Assembly (NCBI RefSeq): GCF_015550595.1 | Contig: NZ_JADNBB010000002.1 | Location: 186,001 to 250,000 of the forward strand | DNA: 64,000 nt | Source of the DNA: Parabacteroides goldsteinii | Lineage (GTDB): Bacteria > Bacteroidota > Bacteroidia > Bacteroidales > Tannerellaceae | Reading direction: 5' to 3' | Part shown: positions 16,979-25,000 of the stretch, in pieces | Layout of the letters: every line of letters begins with the position of its first letter | Numbering within the stretch: the first letter of the stretch is position 1 | Translations under genes and position numbers: made by a program | The notes under the pieces: model-generated | What the model was told of the DNA's origin: nothing | The model's input: only the letters and a program-made list of their open reading frames with translations | Databases searched by the model: none

Positions 16979-17011
16979 AATATTTATTGGAAAAAGTTGC
17001 AGGGGTATTTT

Positions 17012-17590
17012 ATGAACATAAACCATATAAATAAAGAGGTAATTGAGCAGATTAGAAACGGCTCGGAAAAAGCATTTTCCGAGTTGTATAGTGCTTATTA
17101 TAGCTATTTGAATGCTGTTGCTTTATGTTATCTATTGGATAAAAACAGTAGCGCTGAAATTGTAAATGATGTTTTTGTCAATATATGGAATAAGAGACAA
17201 ACCTTATCTTATCCTATACATTATTATTTAGTCCGTTCTGTCCAGAACGGGTGTCTCAATTACATACGAATGCAAAGAGCGCAACAAAGTGTTTTGGATG
17301 AACATAAAGACCAAATGTTGGCTTTTCAGGAAAATTATATCCAATCAACACCGGTTCCGCTACAATATGTGGAAATGCGCCAGACGGAAGAAGAGATACG
17401 TTTGGCAGTAAATCAATTACCTTTGAAATGTCGGCAAGTCTTTGAAGAGTATTTTTATGCAGGCAAGGAAGTTGATGTTATTGCCAATGATATGGGGTTG
17501 ACTGTCAGCACAGTACGTGTTCAGTTAAAGAACGCAACAGATCGTTTAAAACCGGCATTAAAACATCTTCTATTTCTTTTCTTTTATTAA
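17012..17590 (+). CDS. ECF-family RNA polymerase sigma factor (FecI-like) of the PUL
   Basis: 192 residues from the ATG at 17012, chosen over the TTG at 16997 because a GCAGGGG purine stretch sits about 9 bases before it. Region 2 is FSELYSAYYSYLNAVALCYL...AEIVNDVFVNIWNKRQTL; region 4 is EEEIRLAVNQLPLKCRQVFEEYFYAGKEVDVIANDMGLTVSTVRVQLKNA with its helix-turn-helix. In Bacteroidetes such factors are held by a FecR-like anti-sigma and released when the STN domain of a cognate SusC senses its glycan. The anti-sigma gene follows after 83 bases and the susC after that. The long leader carries the inverted repeats described separately. Confidence 0.92.
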   Translation: MNINHINKEVIEQIRNGSEKAFSELYSAYYSYLNAVALCYLLDKNSSAEIVNDVFVNIWNKRQTLSYPIHYYLVRSVQNGCLNYIRMQRAQQSVLDEHKDQMLAFQENYIQSTPVPLQYVEMRQTEEEIRLAVNQLPLKCRQVFEEYFYAGKEVDVIANDMGLTVSTVRVQLKNATDRLKPALKHLLFLFFY

Positions 17591-17673
17591 AATCAAAAAA
17601 AGTTTGATTTTATCTAAATGTTTTCCGGTTGAGGTGTGTATTAATTCTAAACAACCGGAAAATTTAGCAGTAT

Positions 17674-18669
17674 ATGCAAGATAAAGATATATTATTTGAG
17701 GAACTAATGAGTAACTATATTTCAGGTTCCATAACGGACGAGGAGAAGGTTTCTTTGTTCGCTTTGGTAGAGGGATCGGATTTATACAGAGAACGGTACA
17801 ACGAGATGGTAAAGTTGTATGCACTTCTTCATGTTCCCGCCTTCGAATCTCAGAAAGAAACCAGATATGCCCATTTGAAAGAAAGGTTACATATAACGTC
17901 CGGAGCTACTTTACGGCGCCGATGGTTTATCTATGCACGAAACGTTGCAGCAGTCCTTTTATTGATGGTTTCTGTTTCCATCGGTTCTATTTTTACATAC
18001 AATGAATTGGATGAATCAGGCGAGCTGCTATATAATGAAATGACGGTTCCTTTGGGTTCGCAAACCAAAGTGATTCTACCGGACGGTTCAACGGTAGTCC
18101 TTAATTCCGGCTCTGTCTTGAAGTATCCGTTATCATACGGGAAGAAAGAGCGAAACGTTCATTTGGTAGGTGAGGGCTATTTTGAAGTGGCTAAAAATGT
18201 CGAAAAAGTTTTTCAAGTCTATGCAGGTGGTATGCAGGTGAAAGTGACCGGAACGACATTTAATCTTCGTTCGTATCCGGAAGACTCGGAGACAGAAGTG
18301 GCACTGATCAATGGTGGGGTAGATGTATTGGCTAATAATAAACAAGTTCGTTTGAAACCTGATGAAAAAGCGATATATAATCGTGAAACGGGTACCTTGT
18401 ACAGCGAAACGACTGAGTCGCGTAAATCATCTTTATGGACGACGGGGCGGTTGAGTTTTGTGAATGCTTCTTTCCTTGATATATTGAAAGATATAGAGCG
18501 GAAATATAATATAAAGATCCATGTAGAGAGTAAAAAAGCAGCAGATGAGTATTTCACCGGAAGTATCAACCTGACCATGTCACTTCAGGAAGTATTCAAC
18601 TTTATCGACGTGGATAAGAAATATCGTTTTGAACAGAGTGGAAACGTAATAATGTTAAAGGATAGATGA
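17674..18669 (+). CDS. FecR-like anti-sigma factor
   Basis: 331 residues. A cytoplasmic N-terminal anti-sigma region of about 85 residues, one membrane helix (about 86-108, RNVAAVLLLMVSVSIGSIF), then the periplasmic FecR domain (VPLGSQTKVILPDGSTVVLN, VHLVGEGYFEVAKN, VKVTGTTFNLRSY) and the C-terminal STN-like DUF4974 domain (LSFVNASFLDILKDIERKYNI...VIMLKD). It controls the upstream sigma factor and is expected to contact the STN domain of the SusC encoded next. A terminator-like hairpin separates it from susC, so the regulator pair and the transporter genes are likely separate transcription units. Confidence 0.92.
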   Translation: MQDKDILFEELMSNYISGSITDEEKVSLFALVEGSDLYRERYNEMVKLYALLHVPAFESQKETRYAHLKERLHITSGATLRRRWFIYARNVAAVLLLMVSVSIGSIFTYNELDESGELLYNEMTVPLGSQTKVILPDGSTVVLNSGSVLKYPLSYGKKERNVHLVGEGYFEVAKNVEKVFQVYAGGMQVKVTGTTFNLRSYPEDSETEVALINGGVDVLANNKQVRLKPDEKAIYNRETGTLYSETTESRKSSLWTTGRLSFVNASFLDILKDIERKYNIKIHVESKKAADEYFTGSINLTMSLQEVFNFIDVDKKYRFEQSGNVIMLKDR

Positions 18670-18733
18670 AACTGCGATTAAAATATGATGTTTAACTTTA
18701 AAAGAGTATTTATGGAAAACACCGGTTAAAAAA

Positions 18734-18766
18734 GAATCGGAGATGGTTGGCACTTCTCTCCGATTC
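18734..18766 (+). terminator. Terminator after the anti-sigma gene
   Basis: GAATCGGAGA and TCTCCGATTC form a perfect 10-bp stem; a T6 run follows within 16 bases. Confidence 0.7.
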
Positions 18767-18788
18767 ATTAGATGATTTTTTGAATTAA

Positions 18789-18803
18789 TTAGTTGTTAAC
18801 TAA
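18789..18803. promoter_or_regulatory. Small dyad upstream of the PUL susC
   Basis: TTAGTT-GTT-AACTAA, a 6-3-6 inverted repeat, 18 bases before the susC ATG. The susC has no TAnnTTTG box, which fits an ECF-dependent promoter. Whether the dyad is a binding site or a leader hairpin is unknown. Confidence 0.35.
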
Positions 18804-18821
18804 CAAAGTCGTTACAAAAGT

Positions 18822-21800
18822 ATGAAAAGAAAGTATTTCTCAATTAAACAATTGGGTTTATTTTTGGCGATGGGGGTAATCTCGACTTCTGTATATGCCA
18901 ATACGGCATTACAAAGTGTAAAAGTTACTGTACATTACAAAAATGCACCTATCAGTAAAGTTCTTGATGACATAGAACAACAAACAGGTTATTCAATTCT
19001 GGTACGTAATAATGATATTGATATCAAACAGAAGGTTACGGTAAATGTGACGGATGAAACTTTAAATCGAGTCCTGACTGATGTTTTTGAAGGAATGGAT
19101 GTTAAGTATGATGTTGAAAATGGAACAATATCTATTTATAAGCCAAAAGAAACTTCTGTTATAACAACAGTAGTAAACCAGAATAAAAAAACAATTTCCG
19201 GTGTAATTTTTGATCCGAACGGTGAACCGGTAATTGGAGCTAATATTGTGGAAAAAGGAACTACAGATAATGGTACGATATCCGATATCGATGGTAAGTT
19301 TACATTGAATGTAGATAATAATTCAACTCTGCTTGTCTCTTTTGTCGGTTTTAAAAGTATGGAAGTTCCGGTAAAAGGGAAAAATGCATTCAAGATAACG
19401 ATGGCGAATGATACGGAGTTGTTGGATGAGGTTGTAGTGGTCGGTTATTTGACACAGAAAAAAACATCGTTGACAGGAGCTGTCTCTAGTATGAAGATGG
19501 AAGAAAACCTGACAACCATTCCGACAGCCTCGGCTGCAAACTTGCTGGCAGGAAAAATGGCGGGTGTCAATATCTCTTCTAAAAACGGACTTCCGGGTAC
19601 AAATCCGAAATTGCAAATTCGTACCATTTCTTCCTGGAAGGAGGAAAAAGATAATCCGCAGCCGGTAACTTATGTTATTGATGGTGTCGTCAGGGATGCT
19701 ACGTCTTTCAATGCGATGAGCGCGAATGAAATTGAAGATGTTTCTGTTTTGAAAGATGCTGCTTCGGCTGCCATTTACGGATCACGTTCTTCCGGTGGCG
19801 TTGTTATCGTAACGACCAAAAAAGGTAAGATCGGTAAACCGACTATCAACTATTCATATGGTTTTTCAGTTGATACACGTACAAAGAGTTACGATGTGAC
19901 GGATGGTGTACAAACAGCTTTGATCTATAACCGTGTCAATCCTGAATCTCCCCAAAAATGGACGGAAGAGGAAATCGACCATATGAGGTCCATCAATAAC
20001 GGTTATGGATATAACCAATTGGATGAAGTGTATCAGAATCCGACCACTCAGACGCACAATATTAACATCTCGGGTGGTAATGACCGGATTCATTACTTCG
20101 GTGCGGCTTCCTATATGAAACAAGAAGGGTTCCTGGCTCCGCTTACATACGATAAATATAATATACGTATGAATGTGACGGCCGATGTGACCGATGATTT
20201 TGAATTGTATACAGGTTTCTCATTGACAAATGACAAGATCGGGCGTATTGCCAGTGACGGTACTGATTGGGCATACGATACGTATGGAAAATTACGTATC
20301 TGGCAACCGGAACAACCTGTGTTTACGGATAGTGGTAAATTTGTGGATTATGGTTGGATTGCCAATGTGGGTGCTCGTGTATTGGGGGATGACGGATATC
20401 GTCATGATAAACGACTAAATCCGACATTTACTGTAAAAGGAACATATAAAATGCCATTTTTGAAAGGTTTGAGTGCAAGTATCCAATACAATAAAACCTG
20501 GACGCATAATACGGTAAACGGATATTATACCAACTATGATATGTATATTACCAAACATACTGGTGCTAACGGACGTATTATGTCTACACGAGATGAGGAT
20601 ATTGTTGGTGTTAAACGGTCTAGTCAATATGGCAGAGACTATTTACGCAAAGATTCTAAATGGGGAGACACACAACAGTTGAACTTCTATTTGAATTATG
20701 CCAATACATTTAACGAAGTACACAATGTGGCTGCGGTATTGTTGACAGAGTGGTCGGAAGGTTTTAACGATAGTGTATATGGGTTCCGTGAAACATTCCC
20801 GTTCTATCAGACGGATCAATTTTGGGCTTTTGCTAGTTCTCGTGAGTTTACATCCGGTGGTGGAGATGTTTCTTCAAAGAACGGGCGTATGTCTTATGTA
20901 GGGCAGTTCAGCTATTCGTATGCCAACAAATATTTGTTAGGATTCTCTTTCCGTGAGGACGGATCTATGAATTTTGCCCCGTCTCAGCGCTGGGGGTTCT
21001 TCCCTGCCGGATCTGCAGGTTGGGTATTGTCTGAAGAAAGCTTCTTTAATAAGAAATGGATTCAGTTTATGAAGATTCGTGGTTCTGTCGGTCTGACCGG
21101 TGATGACTCTGTCGGTGGATGGCAATGGCAAGAATCCTATAAAAGTTCGGGTGATGATATCAAGAATGCTTATTTCGGTAAGAACCCATCCAAAGTGGCA
21201 GGTATGAGTTACGGTAGTGTGGTCAATCCGAATTTGACATGGGAAAAGGCCTTGAACTACAATGTTGGTTTGGATATGAGCTTCTTAGATCATTGGAATT
21301 TGAGTGCCGATTACTGGTTCCGTAAGTCTTACGATATCTTGGATAACCGCCAGGCTACATTGCCTACTACTTTCAGTCGTGATATGCCTGCTGAAAACTA
21401 TGGTAAGATGAATGCGCAGGGTGTAGATTTCCAATTGGGTTATAAAGGAAATACTCGTGACTTCGACTATCATGGTAATTTGACTGTATCTTATGGTTGG
21501 AACGAAATCAAATATAAAGACTACGCTGAAAATGCTCAATGGATTGACGTTCCTATTGGTACGTCCACAACTCGTTGGATCGGGTATGATTTTGACCGTA
21601 TCATTCGTACACAAGAAGAGTTGGACGCTTTCAACGCAGAGCATCCGAATTATTCATTCCAAGGGATGAAGCCTGAATTAGGTATGATGGTTTATAAAGA
21701 CCATACCGGTCCGGACGGAAAACCCGATGGCGTTGTTGATAGCTGGGACCGTGTCGTATTGCGTAACAAGAACTTCCCTGTTCAGTATGGTTTGAACTTG

Positions 21801-22241
21801 GGTGGTAGTTGGAAAGGCTTGAGTTTGGATATGATGTTCTCGGGTGAATTGGGTAAAGACCGTTCATTCCGTGATCTGGCTGGTAATGTGGAATGGAATC
21901 GTGTGTGGAATGAGTGGTACGACAATAGCTGGACGCCCGAAAATCCGAATGCCATGCTCCCGAAACAGGTAAGTGCCAATGCTCCGAGTTCGTATCGGAA
22001 TGATGACAGTCAGTTCTGGTTGAAAAAGACCAATTTTATGCGCCTGAAATACATTACATTGAGTTATGACTTGCCGAAGAACCAGTTCTATAATAAACTG
22101 TTTGATAATGTCAGATTGTTTGTGACCGGATCGAATCTCTTTGTATGGAGTAACTTCAAATATTATGATCCGGAATTGGATAATGGTAATGCTTATCCGA
22201 TTATGCGGTCATTCAACTTTGGTATTGATGTGAAATTTTAA
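18822..22241 (+). CDS. SusC/RagA-type TonB-dependent transporter with STN signalling domain
   Basis: 1139 residues. Signal peptide to about residue 26 (STSVYA), then an STN domain (VKVTVHYKNAPISKVLDDIE...NRVLTDVFEGMDVKYDVENG, about 30-105), a carboxypeptidase-regulatory-like domain (ISGVIFDPNGEPVIGANIVE), a TonB box region (LLDEVVVVGYLTQKK), the plug (NLLAGKMAGVNISS, ISVLKDAASAAIYGSRSSGG-like segment) and the 22-stranded barrel, ending with FNFGIDVKF and a terminal Phe. The STN domain signals inward to the FecR anti-sigma encoded upstream, so this transporter both imports the glycan and induces the locus. The susD partner starts 14 bases downstream. Confidence 0.95.
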   Translation: MKRKYFSIKQLGLFLAMGVISTSVYANTALQSVKVTVHYKNAPISKVLDDIEQQTGYSILVRNNDIDIKQKVTVNVTDETLNRVLTDVFEGMDVKYDVENGTISIYKPKETSVITTVVNQNKKTISGVIFDPNGEPVIGANIVEKGTTDNGTISDIDGKFTLNVDNNSTLLVSFVGFKSMEVPVKGKNAFKITMANDTELLDEVVVVGYLTQKKTSLTGAVSSMKMEENLTTIPTASAANLLAGKMAGVNISSKNGLPGTNPKLQIRTISSWKEEKDNPQPVTYVIDGVVRDATSFNAMSANEIEDVSVLKDAASAAIYGSRSSGGVVIVTTKKGKIGKPTINYSYGFSVDTRTKSYDVTDGVQTALIYNRVNPESPQKWTEEEIDHMRSINNGYGYNQLDEVYQNPTTQTHNINISGGNDRIHYFGAASYMKQEGFLAPLTYDKYNIRMNVTADVTDDFELYTGFSLTNDKIGRIASDGTDWAYDTYGKLRIWQPEQPVFTDSGKFVDYGWIANVGARVLGDDGYRHDKRLNPTFTVKGTYKMPFLKGLSASIQYNKTWTHNTVNGYYTNYDMYITKHTGANGRIMSTRDEDIVGVKRSSQYGRDYLRKDSKWGDTQQLNFYLNYANTFNEVHNVAAVLLTEWSEGFNDSVYGFRETFPFYQTDQFWAFASSREFTSGGGDVSSKNGRMSYVGQFSYSYANKYLLGFSFREDGSMNFAPSQRWGFFPAGSAGWVLSEESFFNKKWIQFMKIRGSVGLTGDDSVGGWQWQESYKSSGDDIKNAYFGKNPSKVAGMSYGSVVNPNLTWEKALNYNVGLDMSFLDHWNLSADYWFRKSYDILDNRQATLPTTFSRDMPAENYGKMNAQGVDFQLGYKGNTRDFDYHGNLTVSYGWNEIKYKDYAENAQWIDVPIGTSTTRWIGYDFDRIIRTQEELDAFNAEHPNYSFQGMKPELGMMVYKDHTGPDGKPDGVVDSWDRVVLRNKNFPVQYGLNLGGSWKGLSLDMMFSGELGKDRSFRDLAGNVEWNRVWNEWYDNSWTPENPNAMLPKQVSANAPSSYRNDDSQFWLKKTNFMRLKYITLSYDLPKNQFYNKLFDNVRLFVTGSNLFVWSNFKYYDPELDNGNAYPIMRSFNFGIDVKF

Positions 22242-22255
22242 ATCTGAAGTAAACA

Positions 22256-24037
22256 ATGAAACGAATCAAATTATTAGCAGGTCTGCTTTCTGTCTTTTTG
22301 ATGTATGGATGTAGCCTGGATTACGAAAATAAAGGATCGATCACTCCGGATGGCGTGTGGAACAACCCGGAGATGATTGATGCATTTTTAGCGAATATTT
22401 ATGGTAACATGATGCCGGGGTGGCCGATTGCGTCAAACAATACGGACGAAGGTATGAATGGGGTGACGGAAATGGACCAGTATGTGCGTGGTGAATATTC
22501 AGTGGATAACCACGGACAGGGACTAGGTTATGGTAATATCGATAAGATCAATTTCTTCCTGACTAATTTGGCGACGGTCGACCAAGCTGTGCTGACAAAA
22601 GAAGAAAACGACCAGTTACGTGGACAAGCCCTGTTCTGGCGTGCCTGGGATTATTGGGGAAAGGTTTTCACGTTGGGTGGTGTCCCTTTGATCCTCGAAA
22701 TTCAGGATGTGTCGGATGTTAATTCTTTGTTACTCCCTCGTAATTCAACGAGCGAGTGTATGGCTCAGATCCTAAAGGATTTGGATGAAGCGATTGCATT
22801 GTTGCCCGATACTTGGGATGATGCCAATTACGGTCGTATCGATAAAGGGGCGGCAATGGCATTGAAAGGTCGTATCCTATTGGCATACGCCAGCCCGTTG
22901 TTCAATCCGAACCACGATCAGGCTCGTTGGGAACAGGCATATAAGGCAAACAAAGATGCGGTCGATTTCTTGCAAAGTGTAGGTAAAGGCTTGTATCAAG
23001 GCAAATATGCTGATATTTGGTATGATGAGCAAAATTGTGAGGTGATTATGGTGAACCAGTTCTATGGACCGGATCATTATCTGGATCAGAAGAATATCCG
23101 TCCGTTGCCTCTTACAAAGGATATGGCTGAACAGAACCAGGCTATCTTGCCGTTGTTGATGGCTTTCCCGAAAGCCGATGGAACACCGTTGGAGTTGGAT
23201 GTAAATCGTTTGGCTGATCCGGATTATAACCACAAGTTCGTCGACGAATTTTATAATAACCGCGATCCGCGTTTCCATCAGGCTGTATTTTGCCCGGGTA
23301 CTGAATATCCTTGTGACGATATTCTTACTGGTGGTAAAAAGTATTGGAATGCTTGGAGGGTGATGGATGATGGTGCTTATGCCTCTATTTTTATGGATGA
23401 AATTGGTAAGGGTACAGGAGTTAGTTCTAATTTCTATCAACGGAAAGGTTTGGATTATGATGTCAATGCCTCTAAAGTGTATGAAGCAGATGTCGACTGG
23501 ATTGAAATCCGTTTCACTGAAGTGCTGATGAATTATGGCGAATGTGCCAATGAATTAGGAAAGAGTGCTGAAGCGTTGCAGGTATTATATGATGTCCGTA
23601 AACGTGCCGGTATAGAAAACACAGCCGGTAACTATGGTATTACGGCTACTTCTCAAAGCGATATCCGTGAAGCTTATATGAATGAACGTTACATCGAGTT
23701 GGTTTACGAAGGTAAGCGTTGGAGCGATTTGCGTCGTTGGAAACGTTTCGACATCCTGAACGACATGAAATATCGTTCATCCTTATGGCTGGTTATTGAT
23801 GATTACAATACAGTGGCATCCGGCAATTTCGATTGGTCGAAAGATATGTTTGATCCGGAAGTGAACAAAATGTTCCGTTTCGACTATATCGAATGTGTGG
23901 ATGGCGATAAGGCGTTGTGGCGTTTTAATCTGGATAATAACCACTGGTTCTATCCGATCAAGAAAAATGACCTCGATCGTAATTCTAAATTAGAACAAAA
24001 CAATGAATGGGGCGGTACTTTTGACCCGTTGAAATAA
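22256..24037 (+). CDS. SusD/RagB-family glycan-binding lipoprotein of the PUL
   Basis: 593 residues. Lipoprotein signal with Cys19 (VFLMYGC). The N-terminal half carries the standard SusD helices (GQALFWRAWDYWGKVFTLGGVPLILE, the ARA.R...Y..L...YGGVPLI signature) and the RILLAYASPLFNP TPR-like segment; the C-terminal half has DWIEIRFTEVLMNYGECANELG, YMNERYIELVYEGKRWSDLRRWKRFD and NHWFYPIKKNDLDRN, all hallmark SusD_RagB elements. It forms the lid over the SusC partner upstream and selects the oligosaccharide. A strong terminator closes the unit. Confidence 0.95.
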   Translation: MKRIKLLAGLLSVFLMYGCSLDYENKGSITPDGVWNNPEMIDAFLANIYGNMMPGWPIASNNTDEGMNGVTEMDQYVRGEYSVDNHGQGLGYGNIDKINFFLTNLATVDQAVLTKEENDQLRGQALFWRAWDYWGKVFTLGGVPLILEIQDVSDVNSLLLPRNSTSECMAQILKDLDEAIALLPDTWDDANYGRIDKGAAMALKGRILLAYASPLFNPNHDQARWEQAYKANKDAVDFLQSVGKGLYQGKYADIWYDEQNCEVIMVNQFYGPDHYLDQKNIRPLPLTKDMAEQNQAILPLLMAFPKADGTPLELDVNRLADPDYNHKFVDEFYNNRDPRFHQAVFCPGTEYPCDDILTGGKKYWNAWRVMDDGAYASIFMDEIGKGTGVSSNFYQRKGLDYDVNASKVYEADVDWIEIRFTEVLMNYGECANELGKSAEALQVLYDVRKRAGIENTAGNYGITATSQSDIREAYMNERYIELVYEGKRWSDLRRWKRFDILNDMKYRSSLWLVIDDYNTVASGNFDWSKDMFDPEVNKMFRFDYIECVDGDKALWRFNLDNNHWFYPIKKNDLDRNSKLEQNNEWGGTFDPLK

Positions 24038-24061
24038 GTGTTTGATTTGAATTGATTCACT

Positions 24062-24107
24062 AAAGCATGCAGATTCTATCTGTAAAGATTTGTCTGCATG
24101 CTTTTTT
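24062..24107 (+). terminator. Intrinsic terminator of the susC/susD unit
   Basis: AAAGCATGCAGA (24062-24073) and TCTGCATGCTTT (24093-24104) form a 12-bp perfect stem followed by a T-run. Confidence 0.85.
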
Positions 24108-24114
24108 ATTTTGC

Positions 24115-24811
24115 AGAAAAAATAAAACTAAGTGTTAACCTATATGACAACGCTATTACGGAAGTAAAAGGTGACTATGTGGCTAAACGTACCGAATACC
24201 GCAAAGAAACTATTGTGAACATCCTGGATCTTGCCGGCCAGGAGAAGGTCAATGCCATCGCCGAAGGCAAAAGTGTGGTGGCTGGGGTTGGCTAGTATCT
24301 GGTGAATGTCAGCGGGTCGTTCGACTGCGAGAAAGCTCCGTTCAATCCCGCTATCCATAAATTAGGTGTTTCTTATACGCCGAGTAAGTTGTTGCGCGAC
24401 ACGTTGAAGAATGTTATCGTTGAAACTCGACCGGCCGTTACCGGACCAATCATCAATGATATTGTCGATACTACGACGGGTGAGAAGAATTTGCAGTTGA
24501 CCTCTTCCGGACCTGCGGTCATTACAGGGACAAACATCAAGGTGGCAGGCGACGACCCGACGGTGGGTATTTATCTTACCCCAACGGAGGGAGATGCCAA
24601 GAAAGTGGCTTTGTTGATACACAACAACCCGTCGCAGGTTACATTCATGCTTCCGGTGTTGGCTGACGGTGAATACAAATTGAGCCTTACGACACAGTAT
24701 AGTGCTGGTAACAACTTGGTGAAGGAATCGCGTACATATACTTTCCCGGTCCTGCTTTACGTGGGTGATGTACCAGGAGGTGATGACGATGACCGTCCGG
24801 TCATCGAATAA
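24115..24811 (+). pseudogene. Degenerate DUF4469 / HU-like Ig-fold protein gene with an internal TAG
   Basis: The frame has no convincing start codon near its beginning (about 24115, KIKLSVNLYDNAITEVKGDY) and is cut by TAG at 24293-24295; the same frame resumes at once with YLVNVSGSFDCEKAPFNPA and runs to the TAA near 24811. The protein looks like the Bacteroidales family with an N-terminal HU-like DNA-binding region and a C-terminal DUF4469 Ig-like domain (PTVGIYLTPTEGDAKKVALL, FMLPVLADGEYKLSLTTQYS). Intact relatives usually have extra residues between GDY and VAKRTEY, so an internal deletion is also likely (recalled, not computed). The TAG sits where 'GvgQYLVNVSG' is expected, i.e. CAG-to-TAG. 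It has no obvious role in the glycan locus and may be a remnant of an insertion between susD and the enzyme genes. Confidence 0.75.
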
Positions 24812-24830
24812 GCAGCAGGGATTTACTTAC

Positions 24831-24875
24831 ACGGTCTAAGTTCCCTAGACTTAGACCGTCTCAGTCTAGGGACTT
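24831..24875 (+). repeat. Two overlapping, mutually exclusive hairpins
   Basis: Stem A pairs ACGGTCTAAG (24831-24840) with CTTAGACCGT (24850-24859). Stem B pairs AAGTTCCCTAGACT (from 24838) with AGTCTAGGGACTT (24863-24875, one bulge). The two share bases and cannot form together. They may be terminator remnants or an attenuator between the pseudogene and the first enzyme operon. Confidence 0.5.
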
Positions 24876-24897
24876 ACTTTTCCACTGTTCGGCAGGG

Positions 24898-24962
24898 AAT
24901 AATAATCCACTGAAAAGGCAGTTTTTTGCTATTTTGTGAAAAAGGGGCGGTTGATATATTTG
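24898..24962 (+). promoter_or_regulatory. Promoter of enzyme operon 1, with conserved upstream block
   Basis: TATATTTG at 24955-24962, 39 bases before the GH120 ATG. A 38-base upstream block (24898-24935) starting AATAATAATCCAC and ending TTTGCTATTTT is nearly repeated at 39293-39330 in front of the second GH120 gene, with the same 19-base distance from block end to the -7 box in both. Confidence 0.65.
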
Positions 24963-25000
24963 TTAAGTTCAAGAAGTGACATTCAAATGAGTTTTAAAAG

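Noticed and set aside
24302-24811. Independent gene starting at 24302
   Set aside because: Its sequence continues directly from the frame before the TAG at 24293 and starts in the middle of a recognisable domain.
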